Source: Phyto melanocephala (lineage: Eukaryota > Arthropoda > Insecta > Diptera > Rhinophoridae). From it: a DNA stretch of 64,000 nucleotides. The notes beneath the pieces were generated by a model, which saw only the letters and a list, made by a program, of their open reading frames with translations, searched no databases and had not been told where the DNA came from. Positions 1-11,759 of the stretch are shown here, piece after piece. Where the stretch lies: NCBI GenBank assembly GCA_941918925.1, contig OW799236.1:72816465-72880464 (forward strand), given 5' to 3'. Positions within the stretch are counted from its first letter, which is position 1. Each line of letters begins with the position of its first letter. Position numbers and translations under genes: made by a program.

Positions 1-296
1 TAATTACGTTAGAAAGCAACACTTTCGTATTTAGGGTACAGAAAACCTAAGCAAAGCCAATGCACAGATAACAAATGACCGTTTGGAGCGGACGCATCAG
101 TATTCCATATTTCTTTAAAAATAAGGACGACGTAACAGTTACGGTCAATGGAAACAGCTATCACTCTATGATAAACGATTTCTTTGTATCCGCTTTTCAT
201 GGTGTTGATGCGAACGATGCAACTTGCCACAGATCTTATGCCATAATTGATTTATTGCGTACAATAAATTTTAATCCATCTGTTATTTATTATTAA
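1..296 (+). pseudogene. mariner transposase fragment (truncated by the window edge)
   Basis: Decayed piece of a mariner/Tc1 transposase catalytic region. The first 70 bases read YVRKQHFRI-stop-GTEN, matching the mariner YVNKQN.RIWG.ENP block. A frameshift leads into KPMHR then TVWSG (family TVWCG), IPYFF (family GPYFF), VTVNGNSYHSM and ATCHRSYAIIDLLRTI (family GATCHTARATIDLLRT). An in-frame stop, the frameshift and a small deletion just before ATCH (the MWFQQDG block is missing) show it is dead. The 5' part lies outside the window. It resembles the copy at 21.87-22.27 kb and is upstream of the visible receptor exons. Confidence 0.8.
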
Positions 297-552
297 AAGA
301 AATAACCGCATTCAAAAGATACGCCACATATTGTAATCTCCGCATTTTTTAGTTATACTTTCAATGAAATCAAACCAAAATATATACTAAAATATTTTTA
401 AGTCTTACGTCTTAAAAATATCTCACCATCAAATGGGGAAAATTCGTGGTTTAGCTTAAGCCTGAAAGGTAAATTTCACTCTTTAACTGGTGGAATCCCT
501 TTCCGATTTATACACAAATCAACATTATATGCGACTCTGCAATACCACTTTT

Positions 553-1311
553 TATACCCTTCACACAGTGAAAAAGGGTATATATAGGTTTGTCATTCCG
601 TGTGAAATTTCTACAATTTTCATTTCCGACCCCATAAAGTATATATTTTCTGAAAGCTTATGAATAGGGGAGTCGATTAAGCCCTGTCAGTCTGTCCGTC
701 TGTCCGTCTGACCGTCTGTCCGTGTGTATGTTGAAATCAACTTTTTGAAGCCCCCCGACACAGGTTGGACCCGGGTAAGGTATTAAAATATCAGAAATAT
801 TCGGGAGTAGATCGGTATTGGAAATCAGAAACATCGGTACATAAACAACTGAGATATGAGCAAAAACCCACGACCACCTCGATTTTTTTTTCACAAAAAC
901 AACATTACAACAACAACAACATACATACATACAAACGTTTATACTGGTTAGAAAATACGTGGCATCGAATCCCAGCTGAGCCAAAAAAAATATTTTTTTA
1001 ATTTTTTTTAAATTTTTTTTTTTTATTTATTTTTTTTTTTTTGTTTTATATATATTATATATATAATAATTTTTTTTTTAATTTTTTTTTAAATTTTTAA
1101 AAAAAATTTTTTTTTTTTTTTTCGTTTTTTTAACATACATACGTGAATTTATAATTTTGCAATGGGATGTTTTTATATATGTGTGTTTTTTATATGTATG
1201 TACGTATTTCATATGGGATGAATGGTAACACAAACTACTGTTATTGCATGACTACACGTTGTGAAGGGTATATAAGATTCGGCACGGCCGAATATAGCGC
1301 TCTTACTTGTT
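553..1311 (+). mobile_element. HINE/DINE-1-like Helentron element, family A
   Basis: Non-autonomous rolling-circle element. The 5' end has TATACCCTTCACACAGTG followed by AGGGTATA, forming a small hairpin and one half of a sub-terminal inverted repeat; the other half is TGAAGGGTATA near 1262-1272. The block 'ttccgaccccataaagtatatattttctgaaagctt', a GTCCGTCTG microsatellite (about 690-725) and the 3' hairpin ATTCGGC-ACG-GCCGAAT (1277-1293) followed by TAGCGCTCTTACTTGTT are the DINE-1 hallmarks. The middle (about 970-1130) is almost pure A/T. No helicase or Rep coding is present. The inverted repeat lies inside the element and the hairpin outside it, as known for Helentron-associated elements. 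Confidence 0.8.
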
Positions 1312-2829
1312 TAATTTAAATATTACTCCCACATTATTAGAGATCTTGACCAACTACTACAGCAAATATTAAATAATAGACATGTAATAAATATTAAGTC
1401 ATCCTTTGACAAACATCAATTCAAATATTTTCTAATGACATAATAAAATTATTCATCCATTTTACTTCATATTTGCCATTAACTTTAATTAGTTTTTAAA
1501 ATGCAGGTAGCCATGCACTTAAATTCTGTTTGTCTATTTAACCATCACTTTAAAGCTTGTTGCCTGCGACTTACTACAAAGTATATCAAAAACATGCATA
1601 ATAGTTTTGCAAATACAAACACATATGCATGTTAATTAAACTAAACAAAAAGTTGTAGACTAATTAGATTGTTAAAGCCAACACAACACACATGTAAAAA
1701 TATTTACGATAACAACTGCAGTACCGTAAAATTTAATTGCAAGAGGGTTTTTTGAATTTGTATGTTTATTTTAAGCAATAATATTTTTTTATTAAACTTT
1801 CAAATTTATGCAAATTTTTGGATAATAACAAATAAAAGTTATTTTAAAGAAAATTCGTCAGTATATTAAAATTATCATTCAGTTTTACATAACGTATTTC
1901 GTTAAGTTAAAAAACTAAAAATCTCCTTATTATTATTATTATTTTTTTTTTTGTGTATTTAAAAAAAGTTTTTGAGAAAAAAAAATATTTTTTCTAGAAT
2001 TTAAAACCTTTTTTCTTTTTTCATAAAATAATTAAAATTTTCAGTTTTTCGTAGACATGTATGTATAACAGTAATGTAACGAATATCCGCCTTCGTATTT
2101 TTGCGAATATCAATGCACAAAATAATCCATAATTTTTTATTTTGGAGGAGTTTAAAGGGTGTTAGGTGTTCTCGTAGTTTTTTAAGAAAACTTGTAATAT
2201 ACTTTTTATTGGCCATATGGCTAAATGTATTAGGTAGGAAAGGGGGATGCAGAAAGCAGTAACTGCCTAAATGTTTTACAAAGGAATAAATAAATAAAAA
2301 TATAAATAATTTTTTTTTTACTAAAATAATATAAAAGTTTTTAAAGAAAACTACACTGTTCATCTTAGATAGAAATGTTTTCTTGTAAAAAAAAATCACC
2401 CAACATTGTCCACCTGTTAAATTGACTAGACAAACCGAAAACCATTACAACCAATAGATAGAGAATTTTATTGAGCTAATAGTAATAATAATATTGCTAT
2501 ATTCGGAAATCTTGGATATAGGAATAGTGACCATACCGTAACCTAGCCTTGATTTTAGAATTATTTGATTATTTTTTCTTTGAATTTTTTTCTTTACATG
2601 TCAGTTGTTTACAAACACATCGTTAAATTATGAAATAAATTTTTTAATAATAAAAAAAATTTCAAAACAATAAAAAAAATTTTTGCATCATATATTTAAA
2701 ATTTTGATTGGAATCGATAAATTGGTCTTTGCCATTTACTTTTCAAAAATAACTTCATGTAAATGTTACCCTCGGCTCAAGTTCAAATAGTCCATTCTTA
2801 AGGTCCAATTTCGCACTACTTTTTTTTTA
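1312..2829. other. AT-rich stretch, nothing recognised
   Basis: Non-coding, AT-rich sequence with homopolymer runs and TAA/TTA-rich tracts. I looked for N-terminal odorant-receptor exons here and found none that I could support. A minus-strand open frame of 132 codons at 2001-2399 is low-complexity (F, I and K rich) and matches nothing I know. Confidence 0.5.
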
Positions 2830-3490
2830 ACATTTTGGCCTGTATTCTATGAATAACACGTGTTATGTTATACCCTACGGCTTCAATTGTGTTTGGCTTG
2901 TCCACATAGACCAACGACTTCACATAACCCCACAAGAAATAGTCAAGATGCGTCAAATCACATGAGAGATAAACTGCTCACCAAATTCATCCTTCAATAT
3001 GTCCGTTGTTTCACGAGCTGTGTAGCATGTGGCACTGTCTTGTTGAAACCTCATATCAATCAAGCTTAACTCAGCCAATTGGGGCAAAAAAAATAGCTTA
3101 TCATAGCTGGATATCGTTCGACATTGACGGTAACGTTTCTTCCACGTTCGTCTTTGAAGAAAAATGGACCGATGATGCCACCAGCAAATAAACCACACCA
3201 AACTGTCATTTTTGGGATGCATCAGTAACTCTTGTACGGCATGTGGCTGTTCTTTACCCCAGATGTAACAATTTTTCTTGTTTACGTATTAAATGAGCCT
3301 CATCGCTGAACACAATTTTTCGATAAAACAGTAGATTTCACAGAGCAGGAAATTTGATAAAAAATTTCAGCGATCTGCAGTCGTTGCTTGTTTGTGAGTT
3401 TTCCTATGATGAAATGGCCGAGTATACTGAACACTTCTCATTTTCGCAGATGTAGCTTGGACACAATTACCAACCAGTGCTGTCAGCCCG
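2830..3490 (-). pseudogene. mariner transposase pseudogene
   Basis: Degenerate mariner transposase read from about 3490 down to 2830. Recognisable blocks in order are KIVFSDEAHL (catalytic DEAH region), FGVVYLLVASS, RRTWKKRYRQCRTI, LIDMRFQQDSATCYTARET (the second catalytic Asp region) and LTHLDYFLWGYVKS with VDKPNTIEA. Together these cover most of the catalytic domain and the start of the C-terminal region. Multiple stops and at least two frameshifts separate the blocks, and the N-terminal helix-turn-helix part is missing. The element boundary near 2770-2800 was not resolved. It lies upstream of the visible receptor exons. Confidence 0.8.
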
Positions 3491-3727
3491 AAAAACTTAA
3501 TTCATAAAAAATCAGCCTTTAAATATATAGTATATAAGTAATGCATGTATGCAATTTAATAAAAATAAAAAATAATGAAATATTTAAAGATATCTTAAAT
3601 TTGGATGTTTTATAGTTCATTATATCATCTTATTAACGTAAAATACGTTCATACATACGTATATGCTTATTATCTTTATAATGATTTATCCCATTGTAAA
3701 ATTATAATTTAAGTTTATGTTTGTATC

Positions 3728-3946
3728 GAGGTTAGGTAAGGTTAGGTTAGGTAGAACAGGCAGCTGTTGTACAGCTCACTTGGGTCCATTATATTGATCC
3801 CTTTGTGATACCTGAATAGAAAAGTAAGAATAGAATAGAAAAGAAGCAGACAAGTCCAGAGTCTGCGGCGGGAATCGAACCCGCAACCCCTAAGCTAGCA
3901 GAACAGCACACTGCTGACTAGTCCATCGGGGCACCCATGTATGTAT
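3728..3946 (-). repeat. tRNA-derived SINE with TTAGG-like tail
   Basis: Read on the minus strand, the head carries a tRNA-like B box (GGTTCGATTCCCGCC) and an A-box-like TGGACTAGTCAGCAG, then a TCT/TAT-rich linker. The tail shares 'ggtatcacaaagggatca' and 'acccaagtg' with the isolated tail at 37848-37935 and ends in TACCTAACCTAACC. A similar SINE lies at 62960-63184. Imperfect ATGTNTGTAT flanks may be a decayed target duplication. It is not a functional tRNA gene: there is no acceptor-stem pairing and the cloverleaf is broken. Confidence 0.65.
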
Positions 3947-3956
3947 GATTGTATGT

Positions 3957-4352
3957 ATCAAAAAAAAATTAAATTTTTTTGTCTCAACTGGGATTAAAAC
4001 ATACGTTTATCCAGTTTGTATTAATGTGTCGTAAAAGACGAGGTGCTCTTGGTTTTTTCATCAAATCTCAGTTATTTATGTATCCGTTTCTTATCAATGC
4101 CGATCTTCACTCGAATATATCTGATATTTTGGTACCTTACACGGATCTTGACAATGTCAGGGGTCTTCAAGAAGTTGATTGCAACAAACACACGGACAAA
4201 GGGACAAACGAACAATAATTAATCGACTCTCCTATTTATAAGATAACCGAAAATATATAGTTTATGGGGTCGGAAAAGGATATCGTAGAAATTTCACACG
4301 GAATATATATATATATATATTTTACACTGTCGTGTGAAAGGTATGAAATTAT
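3957..4352 (-). mobile_element. HINE family A, 5' part
   Basis: Diverged copy in reverse orientation. It shares the 'gtctcaactgggatt' junction, the 'ggtcttcaagaagttgattgcaacaaacacacggaca' region, 'ttaatcgactctcctatttataag' and 'tttatggggtcgga' with the family-A copies at 553-1311 and 41729-42619. The microsatellite and the 3' hairpin end are missing. It ends near a (TA)n run at about 4306-4320. Confidence 0.6.
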
Positions 4353-4743
4353 TTAAAGTCAGGCTCAACAGTACATTTCATACATCTCTCTACATATTAC
4401 AAGTAAGATCAGTAATCACTTTGAAACAACTTCTTTTTACTAAATTATGTTATTATTAGTTATTTGTGTAACTTCGATTTGTTTTTAATTAATTTTCTTA
4501 AGTTTAGTCTTACAATGATAAAAGAAATAACCTTCACCTAAGACTTAAGTATTTGCCACTTTTAAATAACACGGTACTGTACGTTAGTTCTTAAACTATG
4601 CAACGTAAATTAAAAATAAAATTAATAAATATTATTAATGAACATAAAAATAAAATTAATTTAAAATAGAAAATTCGACAATTAAAATAAAATTTTTAAG
4701 TTTTTAATAAATTTTTAACTATTTGTTTTTGCTTTATTTTTAG
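4353..4743. other. AT-rich sequence upstream of the first visible receptor exon
   Basis: No coding signal. It ends with a pyrimidine-rich tract and the splice acceptor TTTTTAG at 4737-4743. It is therefore read as the end of an intron whose 5' exon lies outside or was not recognised. Confidence 0.5.
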
Positions 4744-4934
4744 CATACCAGAAGTGTTTTACGATTACCCATATTATCCCATGACGTATTTCGTTCTATC
4801 GCTATCTAGTTTAATGACAGTTTTTAGCTTTAGTTTTGTTGATGGACTATTTGTTTGCGCCACCATGTACATGTGCGGTATATTCCGAATGATCCAATGT
4901 GACATTCGCACCATATTTTCTGAACTGAAAGAAG
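4744..4934 (+). CDS. odorant receptor (7tm_6 family), exon with TM4
   Basis: First recognisable exon of an insect odorant receptor, a subunit that with the co-receptor Orco forms a ligand-gated cation channel in the dendrites of olfactory neurons. After one leftover base it encodes 63 residues beginning IPEVFYDYPYYPMTYF. The hydrophobic TM4 run with FSFVDGLFVCATMYM is followed by FRMIQCDIRTIFSELKE. Acceptor TTTTAG and donor G|GTAAGT are clean. The phase-1 donor fits the next exon, forming a Gly codon across the junction. The 5' side needs a phase-2 upstream exon, which I do not find in the window. Receptors of this family are usually about 380-400 residues, so roughly 155 N-terminal residues are missing here. 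I cannot assign a specific receptor name. Confidence 0.85.
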
Positions 4935-6900
4935 GTAAGTAAATAGAAGAGAAAATAAAGCTTAAAATATTGGAAATTAATGGAAAGATTTTATGTATTT
5001 TTTTAACATTTATTAAGTTTATTTGTCACTAATGAGCTGCGTAAAATCTTCTTAAAGTTATGTGCTTATTTTACAGTACTTACACTACTTTTACTATTAA
5101 TATTTTAGTGTAAACACTAGTAACAAACAACAAACTATTACTTTCACTAAATTAAGTTACTGTTTACTTGAAAAACTTTTGCCAACAACAAAACAAAACA
5201 AGAAGCAACAATAAACTAAAAAATCTATTGGGCTTAGCAAAAACACCTGGTCTTTTAATCAGAAAGCGTACAAAAAATATAAAACAGCAGTATTACTTAA
5301 CAATCATACTTAGGGTAGTACAAAACGAAAAGAACTTTCTTTTAAGTGATCTCTTAATGCATGTAAATTCAACAATTACAGAACATTTGAAGTTAAACGT
5401 TAACATTGGGGTAGGTCTACGATCAAAATATTTAAACAAATTTTGAATTGACTATTTAAATTTTAATGTTCTCTTTCATTTTAGTTCTGATTGGGCTTTA
5501 TTTAATTCCAATATTGTTCTATTTGAGTTTTGTTCTATACTTCAGTGTTTTTGTCGTTAGGTAAAACATAAATTTTTGTCAGCAAGTGAGTATTTTATAA
5601 TGGAGGTAATATATGCACATTATAATGAGATTGCCTGTGCAGCTCTATAGAAATCTCCTAGTGTTTGAAATTCGATCCTAACTAAATAAGTGTCTATTTC
5701 AGTGGTTGAGGAATTCAATTCAAACAAAAGTAAAATAGATATTACCTTTCCATCTCTGACTAATTTTACTTTTATCTAACATTTGTCTTGAAAAAAATAA
5801 ACACAAACTTACAGAAAACTACGTATTTAAAGCTTGAAATAAATTGCGATTTATCGACGATTTTATTTTGATCAGATCAACGTTTTAAACAATATTCAAT
5901 AAAGCTTTTGCTCAATAATGGAATTAAGGTGGTACATCAAACTCCCGTACAAGACTTTATCTAAAATATATTTAAATTCTATATGAACAAAAAATTTAAA
6001 AAAATGGAGAATATTATATTATAACATGTAATATTAATAAATAAGCATAAACTGCTTTGTCAATACTACCTTCAATACATGACATACTCTATTTAATATT
6101 TATCTAATTACAAAACCTATTAATCCAAAAAAAGAGTTACGAAGCTTCATCTGCTTCAGTTTGAGTTTCTGGTCACTTCTACCTTATCGCCCAAAACTCA
6201 AACGGCTTTTGTTTGAATAAATGTCATTAATATTTTTCTACATTTTTAATGTTTCAATATCTAATTATATTTTGTTAGAAGATGTTACCTTGATACGCCT
6301 ACTTTAACTCCTACCTTTTTTATAAATACAGACTATTCTAGTTTGTACCTTTCGAACATTGCTAGAAGTTTTAAATTTCATGAAAATTTGTTGTTCTCTA
6401 TTATTCCTAAAATAAATTGACTGATTATATGTGTGACACGCCCACTCATTTAAATATAACTGCTATGGATGTGTCCATCAAGTCGAATTTTTTCCACATA
6501 TTTTTCAAGTTGCAATACAAAGTAAATATATTTAAACGTATTCAATTTATATTTATTATAAATTTTTGTTTTATTTTTTATTGTAAATCATTTTTTATGG
6601 TTCAAGTTAAATTTCCAAAATTATTAACATTCTTTGTAAATTAAATCGTTCAGATTTAAGAAAACTAAAATATAATTCAGATATTAGTGAATGTATTTGC
6701 GAATTAGCAACTATGCTATCAATACTGCCAGCCAAAGGATGCATATAGATAGAACCCAAAACAAAAACGTGTTAGGAATGTTAAGGAATACGAACATGAA
6801 CAAATGACATTTGATATGAAGGGAAATTTTACAAAATGAATTCTATGCTTTCCATTTTCTAATTTCATTAAATTGTAACGTAAATATAAGTCTTAAATTA
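4935..6900. other. receptor intron 1, first part: nothing clear
   Basis: AT-rich intronic sequence. Around 6330-6450 there are weak resemblances to HINE-B interior motifs ('cacgcccactcattta'), too diverged to delimit. The 92-codon frame at 5168-5446 (K, N and L rich) has no recognisable motif and I do not call it a gene. Confidence 0.5.
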
Positions 6901-6904
6901 CATA

Positions 6905-6975
6905 CGATTAATCCGAGAAAGAATGCTGATTATGAAATTGTAGCTAATTTTGAAACTCAATTCCTCTAGGATAGT
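6905..6975 (+). repeat. diverged copy of dispersed repeat R3
   Basis: About 70 bases resemble the R3 copies at 32.7, 49.8 and 51.4 kb: 'ccgagaaagaatgctgattatgaaattgtagct' followed by 'ttttgaaa'. R3 encodes nothing I recognise. Confidence 0.4.
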
Positions 6976-7169
6976 ACTGACATTATTGTTCAGTACTCTT
7001 TTTGTTATTTCCTTTATTTATTCCACTTGGGAACATAGGGCTTCTAAAATCAAATTCCAACTAATTCTATCATTACAACTTAATTTTATGTCAACAAATG
7101 ACTTGTCTTATTAAATAAGTTCATTTGAAATTTTTTAATGCTGACTTTCTTAGGGGTCCTATTTAAAGG

Positions 7170-7546
7170 CAGCTATAGTAACGTTGGCAATATGTTTACG
7201 GAGAGTATTCCATATCCATTTCCATTTTATTCTTGCTCTTAGACACGCTTTTGGTTCTTTCTTTGTTAGCCTCATAATCTTTGTGTTTGTGATTTTATTT
7301 GAACAGAATATACGACATTTTCTTGGTAAATACTTGTTTATTTGCGAGGCCCGCCAATAAAACTGTTCTACAAATTTCATTATATGGCTGTAAACTGCTG
7401 GTGACTGCTGGCGTTATTAACTCGTATTGCATGAGTTCTTTTAATGTTTATTTCTATGCCAGCGAACCTTGTTAAATTAACTAAATTGTCCATTTTGTTT
7501 TGCATATCGTTGAATTTGTTCGAATTGAGGCAGATATCGTCTGTAA
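7170..7546 (-). pseudogene. RTE-type LINE reverse transcriptase relic
   Basis: On the minus strand, starting near 7546, the relic reads GFTDDICLNSNKFNDMQNK (the FADDI catalytic motif C with its Tyr/Ala changed), LVNLTRFAGIEINIKRTHA and VNNASS. In another frame comes the C-terminal block INKYLPRK...RARIKWKWIWNTLRKHIANVTIAA, matching INRCLRRI...RKWRWIGHTLRKP...ITR of RTE-clade LINE proteins. Several frameshifts and an internal deletion are evident. It sits inside receptor intron 1. Family assignment is from remembered motif order. Confidence 0.65.
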
Positions 7547-7750
7547 AACCGGTTCAGTGACCGGTATGTCGACACACAGGAGTCTTACTATCTATAAACG
7601 ATACAGTTTCAATTTTTTTAACCCTATTTGATTAGTTGACACATTAGGTGCACTTCATCGACTAAAAATTCCTTGAAGTTTACGAGTGATCCCAGCATTA
7701 CTTTTCACAATTACTCGTTGGATGAGTTGTTCTTTAGTAAAGCGAATTAA
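7547..7750 (-). pseudogene. possible mariner N-terminal (HTH) relic
   Basis: The minus strand gives, in shifting frames, RFTKEQLIQRVIV, SAPNVSTNQ and VKKIETVSFIDSKTPVCRHTG. These resemble the mariner N-terminal pattern (FT.EQR, the SAP..ST linker, then KF..TGS..D..). It abuts the RTE relic directly. Evidence is weak and frame-broken. Confidence 0.4.
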
Positions 7751-8978
7751 GCATATGTGACACCTGTCAAATTTCAGAGTTGTAAAGCGCACAAAATGTA
7801 AAAGGTCATTGCATTCTTTTTGAGACACCCTTTAGTAAATACCACAAACACCTACAACCGTCTAACTATATTTTAATTTAATAATATTCATTTTTTATCC
7901 AGTAGGTCCATAAATAGTAAAGATCTTGACCCATAAAACTTTAAAAGAATATTTAATATTTTGTGTACCTTTTTTCCTTTCTTCAATCATAATTAAGATG
8001 TTGTTGTATTAAAAATTTACCAAATATAATTAACCACAAGGACAATTTAACCGTTATGACTCTTACTAGACAAGGCAGTAAATACTTACATAAGAATTAC
8101 TTACTTATTTATAATTAAAACTACTTAGAAGTGTGATTAGCAGATGCCACTATTTACAAACAACACAACACCAGTGATGTTTTTAAGATTCTGTGTAAAG
8201 GATTAAAATACAAACATTTGTGGTTAGTCAGTACACTAATCCATGAACACAAATACATATAAATACTTTCATACATACATACATTCATACATGCATGTAT
8301 GAATACAAATGATTATTTAGTAACAAAAACCGTAAGAGACTAAATTAATAGAAACTTATTGGTATATACTGCGATAAAAAAAAGAGAGATGTACTGCGAT
8401 TTTAGTTTTAAAACTTTCTATACAAAGATATCATCACCTGTAAAGAAATGTTTATACTTTAAAACAAGCTTAAAACAAATATTTTTCAATTTTTTGTGTA
8501 AAAATATTAAGCATTATAGGATATTCAAAAGTATTGCAAAGGCGATGAAGTTTAAAACAAAAACATTTTCAATAAAATTAAAAAAAAATTCTACCAAAAT
8601 ATATTTTAAATATTTTTCTCTTATTAAACTGTAGTATAGAATTTTTTCTAAATTTATTGTGATTCTTGTAATTATCTGGACCAGTGATAGGCTACTTTTC
8701 TTTTTTGAGCTCACATGTACACCTCACACGTAGTAACTAAAAGTCTCGTATCAGCTTTTAAGCAAAGCAGTTATGTTGATGGTTTTTTCAGTACTTTATG
8801 AGACTAAAATCGTCCAACTCACATATGCAATAGCGAAATGGATTAATATCTAGATCAACAATGCGGATTATTTGCAGAATAAAATATTTTACTGGGTATT
8901 CTTTATTATACTTATCAAGTCGTGTTTACTTAATGTAGGGTATTGCAGCAAAAACTTTTATCACAAAAAATGCATATA
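7751..8978. other. receptor intron 1, no gene seen
   Basis: AT-rich. A short palindromic CATACATACAT/ATGCATGTATG patch sits near 8270-8305. Low-complexity overlapping frames on both strands at 8359-8714 show no motif. Confidence 0.5.
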
Positions 8979-9359
8979 TGACAGCGCATAGAGAAAGGCA
9001 CCTAAGGGTAAAAACAACAATTTTCACTTTTTTTTTTTTTGATGTGGACAACATCTGAGCATCGAATGAGATCGATCCCATGCCCCAAAAATGTTCCCTC
9101 CCAGAGGTATGCGCGTTTTATAAAAGTGAAGTCGACGATTCTAAAAGCAAATAGAAAGGGACCTAACGGTAAAATTTATTTGTTTTCATTTTTTCCCCTA
9201 CTAAATTAACAAAATAACTTGATTTTACGAAACTACAAAAAAAATTTTTTTTTTCCTTATGAACAATTTAAAAAAATAGAAAAATCATTTAATCTTTAAA
9301 ATGGCTCTCCTGAACAAAACAAGTTTTTACCCTTAGGTCCCTTTCTCTATGCGCTGTCA
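8979..9359. mobile_element. MITE with 37-bp terminal inverted repeats
   Basis: Near-perfect inverted ends: TGACAGCGCATAGAGAAAGG at 8979-8998 continues through ACCTAAGGGTAAAAAC, and the exact reverse complement runs from about 9323 to 9359. There is one mismatch (C against G after AAAGG). A further degraded copy, AGAAAGGGACCTAACGGTAAAA, lies inside in direct orientation with the left end (about 9154-9176). No coding capacity. A target duplication was not obvious. It is in receptor intron 1, about 165 bp before the next exon. Confidence 0.8.
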
Positions 9360-9523
9360 CGTACATAATTGATACTATATCTCTCTTACCCACCAAAAGT
9401 CATAACTACTAACTGTCGTCTTTCTATTAAAGTTCTCCCCTCTCCTTCCAAATTAAGTTTGAAATAATCAACACAATTTTAATACTTTTCTTTTCTTTTA
9501 TATTTTTTTTTTTTACTTTTAAG

Positions 9524-9705
9524 GTGAAACTTCAAGTTTGGCACAGAATCAACGATTTCGTTTGCAACTGACTGCAGTGATAAAACGTCAGAACGCAATC
9601 ATCGATTTATGTTCCGATTTTACAGCAAACTTTTCTCTCATCATTTTGATGCATTTCCTGTCGGCAGCCATAGTTTTGTGTTTCAGCATTTTGGAATTAA
9701 TGTTG
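9524..9705 (+). CDS. odorant receptor, exon with TM5
   Basis: Continues the receptor begun at 4744. The exon starts with two bases completing a Gly codon. It then encodes ETSSLAQNQRF, RLQLTAVIKRQNAIIDLC and SDFTANFSLIILMHF, then the TM5 run LSAAIVLCFSILELML. The 'L..vI.rHq.ii.lc..le..fs.iil.qfl.s..vlC' pattern is diagnostic for the 7tm_6 family. It is preceded by a long T/C tract and AAG acceptor and followed by a consensus GTAAGT donor in phase 0. No stop or frameshift is present. Confidence 0.88.
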
Positions 9706-11759
9706 GTAAGTTGTTTTAATAGTAGACGAGAATGTACTTAATTATGTTGTATATTAAACTTGTAAAAATGGACAAGTTTTTATTTTTTTTTGTTCTGTTC
9801 TCACTTTCTATTAAAATCTTGTGCATGGGTGTATGCATGCATGCTTTAGTGGGTGTAAATATCCGGTTTGTGATGTCTCTATGATATTGTGGTTGTGTAA
9901 GTTTTATTTGTTTAAGTTTGCTCTTTTTGGATTATTTTGTTTTATTTTTATACCATAATCAATATCTACTTATAATGCTGCAACTTCTTTTTTTTTTTTT
10001 TTAAACTTTTTTGGTTTCAACTTTCATTACATTCATTATTTTATAGTGTTTTTTTGCTGTACTTTAATTTAAAAAGTTGATTTTCTCATAAAGTTTTTTC
10101 TCTTTCTCTCTTGCTACTTTTTCGTTGTTTTTAAGTTTGTTGGTTTTAGCGGCAGTGCGGTTCAATAAGTAAACGGCTGAATCTAATAAGCAGAAGAGAA
10201 AGAGAGAGCGATAGAGAGAGAAGAATATAACAAAATCAACTTTAAATTACTTTACTTCCATATTAATCCCATTTTATGTTTATCGTTAGTGTTAGTTTAG
10301 CGTATATTGTACTTTGAGTGCTATTAAACATTGAAAGTTTTGCTGTTTTATCAGAATCACCTATTTGTTGTAAATTTTAGTGAGAAATAAAAAAAATTAT
10401 ACAGCCCACGTTAAAACAAGCAAAAAGAGGAAAGGAAACACAAAAACAATTTTTAACTTAAATCAAGTTAACTTTTTATCGTATTTAATTGTTTTTGTAC
10501 AGAAAGTGAGATTAAGAAAATTGTCGAAATTTTTTCCTGAAAACATAATTCATTGAACCAAAAAAAAAAAAAAAAAAACTTGATAAAGTTTAATTTATTG
10601 AAAATAAAACGATATTTATACCGCATCTTCAATAACCTTTACATTCGTGCTCCCCACCAAGCACGTAAGTGATTATATCCCTTCATATACATATGTGTAC
10701 TCAATACATTTTTAAACAAATTCTTCTATTGTAATTAAGAAAATTGAATAAAATCTTACAGACAAATATAAAATTTAAAAAATATTTCTCATAAAAAAAG
10801 TGAAAAATTTATTGCAGAACATTTTTTAATCAAGCAATAAAAAATTCCACCATACATCTCATTTTCGCCAGTTCGTCTGTCGACTTATTACCAACTGTGC
10901 ACACCAGCACATCTATTTAGCTACATAATACATTTAAGCACCCATCCCAGTGTTTATGTCCATTTACCGCATTCGTTTTATAATCGATTCGTTATCAAGT
11001 GCTCGATGAAATCTTCTATTTCACTCGACTTCTTAACAGATGATACAATGCATGAAGTAATACAATCATTTCTGCCAGATACATGGACACATACTCTCTA
11101 TGACTTAAAAATCATGACAGTTTCAGCTCAATTGAGTAGACATCAACACCCGGCTTTCCATCTATACAAAAAAACATCAGTTAAAAGGAATGTCATTATT
11201 CACGAGCTTGCCTTTGAGTCACGTTTTACCCGACCATCTGAGTCTACCTTACCTCGTTAAGCTTCATTATCACCCTATGTTCACCCAATGTGATGGCATA
11301 TGGCATACCTTTCCAATCGCAATGTTATAATTGTAGCCGTATTCTTTATAAAAAAGCCCAACAGTAGTAAACTCAGCATTGATTTCATTGCGTTTATTGG
11401 TGAGCCACACATAGCATTGCATATACCAACACATGTATAACCTTTGAAGCACATGCGATGTCCTCTTACACGTTCCCTGAGTAGCTTAAATCTAGACCCG
11501 TAAGGGATTGTGGGTTTAAATCTAAATTGTAGCTTTTAGCAAGCGAGGCCACCTTTAACCGCACACTCGCTTAAACTAATGAAAAAGCGTTTTCATCCTC
11601 GATATCCTCGCTACAACGTTATCCATTGATCTTCCAGTGTCTAATGAATTTCAGTTATAAAAGAATAAATGTTCTTGTCTTAATTTTTGGTTCTAGTTCA
11701 AATATAATTTAACATGTACATTATACGTAATAAGTAGATTGAATTAAGTATGAATAAAT
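9706..11759. other. receptor intron 2, first part
   Basis: Intronic. A purine-rich AGAGAGAG-type patch lies near 10190-10230 and a poly-A run near 10560. The segment 11000-11700 is less AT-rich and has frames of 84 codons (+) and 60 codons (-) that I do not recognise. It may be another dead element but I cannot place it. Confidence 0.45.

Noticed and set aside
3860..3946. possible tRNA gene on the minus strand
   Set aside because: B box is good, but acceptor-stem and anticodon-arm pairing are absent and the unit continues into a repeat tail found elsewhere; a SINE head explains it.
1312..4743. search for N-terminal receptor exons
   Set aside because: No phase-2 donor preceded by transmembrane-type coding was found; the sequence is repeats and AT-rich filler.
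10590..10690. possible extra exon ending at a GTAAGTG donor near 10665
   Set aside because: No coding motif, no good upstream acceptor, and the receptor frame joins directly from the exon ending at 9705 to the one at 20582.
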